A stretch of DNA of 64,000 nt, from the NCBI GenBank assembly GCA_036362985.1, contig JAYGXS010000003.1, forward strand, positions 74,427,373 through 74,491,372, in the 5' to 3' direction. The translations under genes were made by a program, and so were the position numbers. The stretch is from Ligula intestinalis. Its lineage: Eukaryota; Platyhelminthes; Cestoda; Diphyllobothriidea; Diphyllobothriidae. The notes under the pieces are model-generated. The model saw only the letters and a program-made list of their open reading frames with translations. It searched no databases and was not told the origin of the DNA. Shown here in pieces: positions 57,140 through 64,000 of this stretch. Each line of letters opens with the position of its first letter. The first letter of the stretch is position 1.

Positions 57140-57290
57140 GAGACCGGAATGGCCATTTCTGGCTTATTAGCCGTCATCAGCCAGTCGTACCCAATCTCGA
57201 GGTTTGGCACCCCCGAGATTTGAACCCGGGACCTTCGGTCATTGCGTTGGAGACGCTGCCTCTAGTCCACGGGTCCCCTGCTTTGTCGGT
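57140..57290 (-). repeat. SINE2 with a well-preserved tRNA-like head
   Basis: The minus strand shows TGGACTAGAGGCAGC (box A) and GGTTCAAATCTCGGGGG (box B), then CTGATGACGGCTAATAAGCC and AGAAATGGCCATTCC. T-arm pairing is good, but the acceptor stem pairs at only about four of seven positions, so this is a SINE, not a tRNA gene. Confidence 0.65.
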
Positions 57291-57497
57291 TGTTTTAGTT
57301 TTGTTTTGTTTTAGCTGTCGTAATGTGTTGGTGGTATGCTATGGCACATGTTTCTCGACAACAACATGTCACAAAAATGTATTGCGTAATAACCCACTCT
57401 AACCGCGCAGCTGGCACGATGGACAGTATTTCAACATAACAGATGAAAAGGCCTGATTATGAGTTTGGGTCTGAATCTGAAATAATCGACGGCACCG
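57291..57497. other. No feature seen
   Basis: Spacer. Confidence 0.3.
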
Positions 57498-57710
57498 ATG
57501 GGAGTCTCGTAGCTCAGTTGGCTAGAGTGTTGGCTGATTTAAACACTTTCCCTTTATGGTGTGGATTCCTATCCCGCCGACGCCACTGCCGAGTTTCTCA
57601 CAAAGGTGTAAAATGAATTATTCACGTATCCCAACCTTCCCCCAATTAATGAATCCAAAATGTCAGATGAATAAGGTTCCTGTTCCAGCTACTGCATTTT
57701 TTTTAAAATC
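57498..57710 (+). repeat. SINE1 followed by a PLE family A terminal scrap
   Basis: GGGAGTCTCGTAGCTCAGTT and GGTGTGGATTCCTATCCCGC are the SINE. 57,645-57,700 (GAATCCAAAATGTCAGATGA, then ATAAGGTTCC) matches the family A core and downstream region. Confidence 0.6.
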
Positions 57711-58140
57711 ATTAAGGACTGACTGGTTCTATTCTTTCTCGCTCATCGTATACCCCATGTCTGCGGTAGTGGCGTTGGAACTTTTCTCCGTTAGGTACCG
57801 AGGAATCAATAATCGCCGTAAGTAGTCCAAAATTGCGGACTGCTGTGAAGGAGGATCTATGACTCCGACTGTTGTAGGACAGCCCCATCTACGCGTTCGG
57901 AAGTTGGTAAATTCATTGGCGTCTCTATTATCTAGATGTTGACTGCTCCGTCGAATTCAGAACTGCAGGAGATGAGGAACCTCCTGGGGCGTGTCCGAGT
58001 CGATTCGCGGACATATTCCCACCCACCAGGCCGATCTCTCCCACAAGCACAGACTAACATAGTCCGCAGTGGTGAGTCGGCGGCCAAACCACACAATTAT
58101 TGATGTTCTACACGTTAAACGTTTGATTGCTTTGTTCACA
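57711..58140. other. No feature seen
   Basis: Unrecognised spacer. Confidence 0.3.
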
Positions 58141-58290
58141 TGCCAGAACTAGCCACCTAATTTTTTGCTGTTTTCCTATCGCTGACGATGGACTCCCGCA
58201 GGAGCCCAAAAGCCCAGACCAATAAACTGATGATTCCGGTGTTCGATAAAACTTCTTCTTCTTCTTCTTCTTCTTCTGCTTCTTCTGCTC
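58141..58290 (+). repeat. PLE-type terminal repeat with decayed hammerhead-like core and (CTT)n
   Basis: CTGACGA at 58,182, stem CTCC/GGAG with loop CGCA, then CAAAA, then ACCAATAAAC. A CTT tract follows at 58,252-58,286. It is closest to family B. Confidence 0.5.
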
Positions 58291-59099
58291 AAAATATAAT
58301 TTTCTATTTGTTTCTACGCAATCAGGGCATGTTTTTTGCAAGAAGTAAATGATGTACGTATAGGTAGGATGATAAATAGACTTGGATCCCCATGAACTCT
58401 ATCGTGATGTGCCCGTAACTGCCCCGTCGGCTGGGAGCGCTGGCTCGTTGCTATTACTAAACTAGATAATCTTTATCTATTTCGAGACGCGAAAAAGCGG
58501 AGTTCACTCAATACCATCACGAAGGCTTCGACAGCAAAATGATCTCAACGTATTCTTGGGACGTTGAACAGCAATCGCTTTACTCAATCCAGCTCGGACC
58601 CAGTCCGAAGTTGTCCACCACGTTCTTTAACTGGCTGAAAGCAAAGGCTGGGACTTGTGCGTGAGTTAGGCTTAAGTGAAAGTGGACTTTTACCGCGAGT
58701 GCAAGCCCTCGGCATCATTACCAAAAATAACCAAGCATACTTAACTATCAAGTATTGTCTCTTTTGTCATCATAAGACAGTCGCTGCCTCACAAAGCTAC
58801 CATCAAGCGATTCGGATCAAAATAAACTCTCAGTCTGTGAATTGGAACTAAAATCAAAGCAACAGCAAAAAACCCTCTTCCTTCGGTTCCTCATGATCTT
58901 TTCGAACCTATCAAGCATCACTATATCCTGGTTTTTATGTGTTCACTTGGCACCCAGTTGCTTTCATGCCTATGGCAATTGCGACTTTATCAGAATGCTA
59001 TCAAAGCGGCAATCTAGTTTTTTTTGTGTAGAGGAATCGTCGGTGTACCCTGACCACCTAGTTTGCTCTTATTTAGTCCGTCTGAACGCAAAAGTCTTT
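58291..59099. other. No gene seen
   Basis: Open frames under 90 codons, unrecognised. Confidence 0.3.
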
Positions 59100-59232
59100 T
59101 GTTAAATCAACATCGGGTGTTACAACGCAAAGAGCGGTATTTAGACATCAAAGGCACAGTTTGCGGTGACTCGATAAAACACGGCAACTTAACGACCCCT
59201 GTCTTAGTACCCGTTATTGTAAATAGACAGGA
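59100..59232 (-). repeat. Dispersed repeat K
   Basis: Inverse copy of 48,146-48,300. Confidence 0.6.
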
Positions 59233-59639
59233 ACTTTAGTTGTTTGTCCTCTGAATGTGTGATGCCAATTCGCAATTAATCATGACCAACGTAGGCCCTA
59301 CCGGCTTCGTTGATGTTAACACAGAATGGGGTGGGTAAACTGTTAGTTGATGGGGTTCCGAAGATGGAGAGGATAGGATCGCCAAACCAATAAATGTCTT
59401 GGCCTGACCTTTCGGACACTCACTCAAATCCATTGACAGAAACATTTGCAAGAAAGCGTAGCAGAAGCAGTTGTAAGGTTATAATAATTAACAGCATTCA
59501 CTTTCATCGCTGGGGGTCAAAGTTGACGCGATTATGGCTTTTCTGACCATATCCAAGTTGTAAGCGATGATTTATCCACTGATTTCTTCTTGGCCAGACG
59601 ATCACTCGGTTATTTGGTTCGTTCTCCAACATAGTTAGC
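59233..59639. other. No feature seen
   Basis: Spacer. Confidence 0.3.
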
Positions 59640-60330
59640 GTTATCTTGGGCTGAAAATTTTACGAATTCTCCACCTCCGTCTCCAACAAAATCCTGTCAG
59701 ACCTACATGCGATGGGTCCCTTCCCCCAACGATGCTATCCGACCCCCTCCTTGTACTTGCTACGGCTGTGATCATGCCTGATCTAGCCGGCCTCAATAAT
59801 GTCACGTACGGTACCTCGCCATGCGTGATGATTGGCGCTAGCGGATCTGGAGAGTTCCACCCAGTCTCTTCTGTAGCGATGGAGACCGAATGTAGAAGGT
59901 CCAATAGCTGCTTCCATATCTTAGCGGACGGCGTCAAGCCAAGTCTTCAGTTGCCCTCTTCTTCGACGCTTCCAGTTGGGCTGCGCTGCCGGATCGAAGG
60001 CAGCATAGCTAAGCTCGTGAGGCAGACGACGGAGAACGGGTTCAAACCACCTTAGTGATACGATCGCAGCGGGTGCGAACTGTCTCATTCGATATGAAGT
60101 CACTTCTCTTAACTCGCAGGATTTTTCTCAGGCATCGGTGGTCAAAGACCTCCAGGCCCCGCTCATCTTCAGCGCGCACAGTTCAGCATTCTGATCCATA
60201 TAGGAGGACTGACCGGATTGATGGATGGTATACACGAATCTTCGTGGCTCTGCCCATTCGGTAGCAGCTTCGGCCCGCGGTATTTAAAGTTGTCTGCTTC
60301 TTCAAGTTGAATCAATTCGCTGAATCGTTT
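59640..60330 (-). pseudogene. RTE-like LINE fragment, RT C-terminus and 3' tail
   Basis: The minus strand encodes LIQLEEADNFKYRGPKLLPN (60,310-60,250), MTSYRMRQFAPAAIVSLRWF and LRRLPHELSYAAFDPA (60,103-60,000), RRRRGQLKTWLDAVR, and near 59,900-59,790 a block with GLHRYRRDWVELSRSA and HHAWRGTVRD. These are the C-terminal signatures of RTE-type elements (EADxFKYLGS, RRRGQLKTWLDTVR, RDWxELSRSAAxDRHAW). The copy is 5'-truncated and has frame changes. The 3' tail at 59,640-59,740 is the part shared with repeat L. Confidence 0.8.
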
Positions 60331-60990
60331 AATCCTTTCTTTCAACAATGCTGTCTCGCTCCCCTGTCCAAAGGCCCCCTGCCTCAATGTCAAGCAACCT
60401 AACACAGGCAGCGGTTTGGGATTCATTGACGTCAAGCCTCTCGACCCATTTCCACGCGAACACACACATGCGTGTCCAAAACAGGCAAAACAGTGCCACC
60501 TGAACACGCCACCCCTCTGCCAACGCTGGAACGCTGCCTCGACAAGCATCGGTTTGCAGCTTCCTGACCGTAAAACCCTCGACTCACGTGTCCATGCCCA
60601 CGCATAGGTGCGCAAAATAGTATTTTGCCTTGAAGTTAGCCAACCCCTCCTCCCGGTCGACGTATCACGGGACTCTGTACACGACACTCCCGTCTGGGCA
60701 ATGTTCACACCAATCGGGAGACAAATGAACTGGCTCCGAAGTCACATAAAAGTAGCGGTTGTCTCCTCTCCCACCGCACACGTTCGCCCAGGTCTGGCTT
60801 CGCCCTGCACGCGAGTGGCGGTATCAGATATGTGTCTGCCCTTTGTCTAGAGTCAAGCTATATTTGGCTAACTCCTCTGTTCTTGACTACGTGCATCCGT
60901 TTTGAAGGTTTGCGCCTCGTTTATTCTTCATTTTTGTTTAATAGTACCGTATTGCACTGATTGCTGTTATCATTGGGACTTGGTGTACGC
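60331..60990 (-). repeat. Repeat L body, copy 3
   Basis: It matches 7,850-8,410 and 41,990-42,440. Here the body is joined to LINE coding sequence instead of directly to the tail. Confidence 0.6.
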
Positions 60991-62204
60991 GCTTCTACTG
61001 AATACATAGTCAAAGGCTGCAGCGACGCTCTATAAATATATATTTCTAATGTTTAAAAATCTCACAATTACGCACTTTCTCAACCAAAATGTAAAACTTG
61101 TTGTAACTAAAAAAGGTAAGGCGGACTTAGCATGCCAAACAAAAGCGTACTACTGAATGAGTCCTTTTTTAACTAGCTTGCATTTAGCCTGTCGGCAGGG
61201 GAACGCTCCTCCAGTAGTTGATGTCTTATCGTGGCCGGAGTATTTTGGGAGTATCCCCATGAAAATCAATATTATAACCGTACCTAGTTAATACTTTCTA
61301 ACCGAAAAGATTTTGATGAGTATTGGTAAACATCTAATCATAACTCGGAACGTTTTCGTCTGTCATTCCTGCTGCAACCCTTCAGATTTTTCCTAATTTC
61401 CAACAGACCTTTTAGGAGGATCATCGGACCAACAGGCTCATTATCTAGCAGTGTCTTTCAGCATAGGGCTTCCGAACCTATTTAGAGCCTGACTTGTCGC
61501 CAAGATCACAGTGTTCCACTTGGAATACACCAATTCACTCTTGACGTGGAAATTCACACAACCAACCCTCTCTGTATGCCAGAAAAAACGACTTACTTCT
61601 GTCTAACTTGGCGTAAACAGCAATATTATATCTTTTAGTCACGTACAGTACACGACCTAACAAATACAGTGTCGTGATCGAACTGTGACGGAGTAATTAA
61701 GCATATATTTGGTCTTGTAATTTTGATTTGGGGATTGGAGCTGAAGCTTAAAATCCTTTTCCTTCGGTAGAAGGCATGTTTACTCTTGTTTATTCGAGGG
61801 AAACAGGCTGGAGCTGAGCGACAGCGGAGGCTGCCGGAGCTCCAAGACATTACCAATGCTATTTAAAATCACAGAACAAAACCTATTGTTTTTTCTGCTT
61901 TATACCATAAAAGATCTGTAATATAAACACGAAGCGTTAAGAATAAATTCATTGGGAAATCTGAAAATCTTATATTGACTCAAGGATTATCAGTTGATGC
62001 GTCTGAGAGGAATGGAATTGTTTCCTAGAAACAGGGAGCAAAATCAATTTGAAATGGGGGAATCTCCATTGAAGGATTCAACAGAGCAGTTGGAGAGCAA
62101 ACATGAGCTTTCGATAAACTCTCATCAGGCCAGTTCAGTCATATGGAAACGGTGTAGGAGTTAAAAAATCTTCAGCATTTCATATAAGTAAATTGCACGA
62201 ATCT
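60991..62204. other. No gene seen
   Basis: Near 62,105 there is a short match to the MITE end at 7.36 kb (TTTCGATAAACTCTCATCAG). Confidence 0.35.
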
Positions 62205-62350
62205 CCTGTGGTTAAACTCACTGCTCACGGTGGGGCCTCGATAGCTCAGATGGCAAGAGTGTTGGCTGTATTAAAGCCTCCCCATGCTAGTGTGACTTCA
62301 ATCCTACTGAGGATGCCGAATTTTTTACAATTCGGTCGCATAAACAGGAA
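62205..62350 (+). repeat. tRNA-derived SINE1
   Basis: GGGGCCTCGATAGCTCAGAT (box A), then GACTTCAATCCTACTGAGGA (box B region). Confidence 0.7.
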
Positions 62351-64000
62351 GTTAATTTATTTTTTATATTTCTTTTACGTTTTTAATTCCCTCAAGTTTG
62401 CTTATTATTAATACAAAGCATTAGCACCGGTCCGCGAATGTTTATCAATGTTTCGCAAATGCCGACATTTTGCATGAGGTAAAAACTGGTGACGTGGATT
62501 AATGCGCGAATCTGTTGGGCCTGGAAGCATAATCTCGGACGCGAAAATGCTAAGCAACCAGCTTCGTCGATGTTTTAGTGTAGTACTTTGTATAATCCAT
62601 TCTCCGTGGAATTTCAACAAAAGACGCTTTGACCTTAAAATCTCTTTGACTTTAACCAGCAGTCAGGCAAAATTTCAAATAAATTTAACCGGTGTGCTTA
62701 ACAACCAACGAGGGTCGTTAAATAAATATCTAAGGGTTAATTTATGCATAAACAACGGATATGTGTGCCTTTCAAAGTATGTCCTGCCAAGGAGTGCTTC
62801 TTTGATAGATTAAAAAAAGCATGCAGTTCTATTGAAAAATTTCTTCGCAATCCTTTTTAAGACCACCACATTTCCTGTCATTAAAGTTGCCTAATATTCG
62901 TATTCCAGAACAAGCGGTGGCTTTTATTCATAGTTCGATGAAGGTGTATATATTCGGTTCCGAACACTCCATGGATTATTATCCAAATGGGAAAGTTTAT
63001 CGAGAAAAAATCAGGTAGCGTGTCCTAAGAGGCGAAATTGGCCTTCCTTCCCCCTCGCTCCTCCTACTTTTCCCCCTTTTTTCCTTATTTTCTTAATTTA
63101 GCCCTGGTTTATTTTCATACAATGGTAACGTATATTTTCAGTAGATTGAACATAAACAGTTGACTCTTGTTTGAGCATTCGGACCAAAACACACAGACTT
63201 TTTCAGCTGACGGATGTAAGGTGAAGGAATCTCTTGCAAAGTAAACAGGCTCTGCTTTTAAACCGGAACTTAGCAGGAACGTTCATGATTTGTGACATTT
63301 ATGACTTTAATCGCAAGTTTTTATTTGAAAAAAAGACACCTGAGTTTTCAGAAAAACCCAAAACGCGTATGCATTTTTATTCTCTGTCACGTGCCATCAA
63401 AAAAAAAACGCTGGACCGGTAGATGTCGGAAGATGTTAAAATTTAAATCTAGGCAAGGTGTACATTTTGATTTACTGATAGTATATTTCTTTGAGTTATT
63501 AGCAAGTCCCGTTTTTATTCTGAAATTAAACCTCAAAATTACTTCAAACGTGCAATTAGTTTGGATGATCAAAATACTTTCTCATAATCAGAATGCACTT
63601 ATTTTCCCTTAAGTGCCTTTTCTTTGAAAAGTGGGGATGACCCTATTTGACGAACCTCAAAAAATATGGGTTCAGTGCAAATATTCTACATTGGTTTATT
63701 TTGATTGGTTGACCGAAAATCATTTTATGCCCAGCTGCAAAACTAAGAATCCACTTTCGATCCACTTTTTCCTATTTACGCAGAAAAATCATCAGTTAAA
63801 TATTAGGTCTACCAGGATGACTTCAAATTGGATTAGTTTGTTGAGGATCTTCCTTTTTACAGTTTGGGTCAAAAATGATACAAATGCAGAAATTTTCAAA
63901 AAACGACAGTCACTCGCAAACCGGCATCAATGCATAGAGGAGCACTTTGAAATATAACTAAATAAATTCAGGCGAATTTATGACTAAAAAGGAAGTAAAA
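62351..64000. other. AT-rich, no gene seen
   Basis: Near 63,905-63,935 (CAGTCACTCGCAAACCGGCA) there is a distant likeness to family H. Open frames of up to 108 codons are not recognisable. Confidence 0.35.

Noticed and set aside
57201..57275. Possible functional tRNA gene (minus strand) with good B box
   Set aside because: The acceptor stem pairs poorly, no clean anticodon stem forms, and the SINE2 tail follows.
60169..60708. 179-codon minus-strand frame
   Set aside because: A chimera of repeat L body and the LINE RT fragment; only the last third has coding resemblance, annotated as LINE.
1..64000. CRISPR array, bacterial operon or phage region
   Set aside because: No regularly spaced short direct repeats, no compact gene clusters; all mobile elements are eukaryotic types.

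Overview
This is a eukaryotic, repeat-rich window with one gene that looks intact. The repeat mix suggests a flatworm: several subfamilies of Penelope-like elements (PLEs) with GIY-YIG endonuclease, RTE-like and CR1/Jockey-like LINE remains, tRNA-derived SINEs and degraded Tc1/mariner copies. A diphyllobothriidean tapeworm would fit best. The species guess is inference only. Nothing prokaryotic is present: no operons, no Shine-Dalgarno spacing, no CRISPR array.

The gene is at 10,745-12,667 (+). It encodes a 640-residue glycogen-targeting regulatory subunit of protein phosphatase 1 (PPP1R3 family), with an RVxF phosphatase-docking motif followed by a C-terminal CBM21 glycogen-binding domain. 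A cluster of CCAAT boxes, two of them forming an 11-bp inverted pair, lies upstream.

Layout: 0-2.1 kb is a PLE (- strand) interrupted by a LINE fragment. 2.1-10 kb is repeat debris, with a MITE at 7.3 kb and a possible solo LTR at 8.6 kb. 10-12.7 kb is the gene. 13.8-16.1 kb is a SINE cluster. 19.9-20.9 kb and 33.3-34.1 kb are Tc1-like transposase remains. 26-33 kb is the most structured part: a nearly complete PLE (- strand, three nonsense codons and no frameshift seen) with an LTR-like repeat at its 5' end, the whole enclosed by 1.16-kb almost identical inverted arms. 34.7-40 kb and 45.9-58.3 kb hold many PLE 3' fragments and terminal repeats. 40-45.2 kb carries two matching fold-back elements and a (CT)35 tract. 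59.6-61 kb is an RTE-like LINE remnant. From 61 to 64 kb I see only one SINE and AT-rich sequence.

The recurrent feature worth following is a hammerhead-ribozyme-like core: CTGANGA, about 20 nt of hairpin, then GAAA, about 31 nt in all. It lies downstream of the endonuclease in three PLE subfamilies, usually near a TATA-like box upstream and an AATAAA downstream. A second theme is that PLE ends occur repeatedly as inverted pairs, at four loci. No novel enzymatic or defence system is supported. All alignments were made by eye, so repeat borders are good to roughly 10-30 bp.
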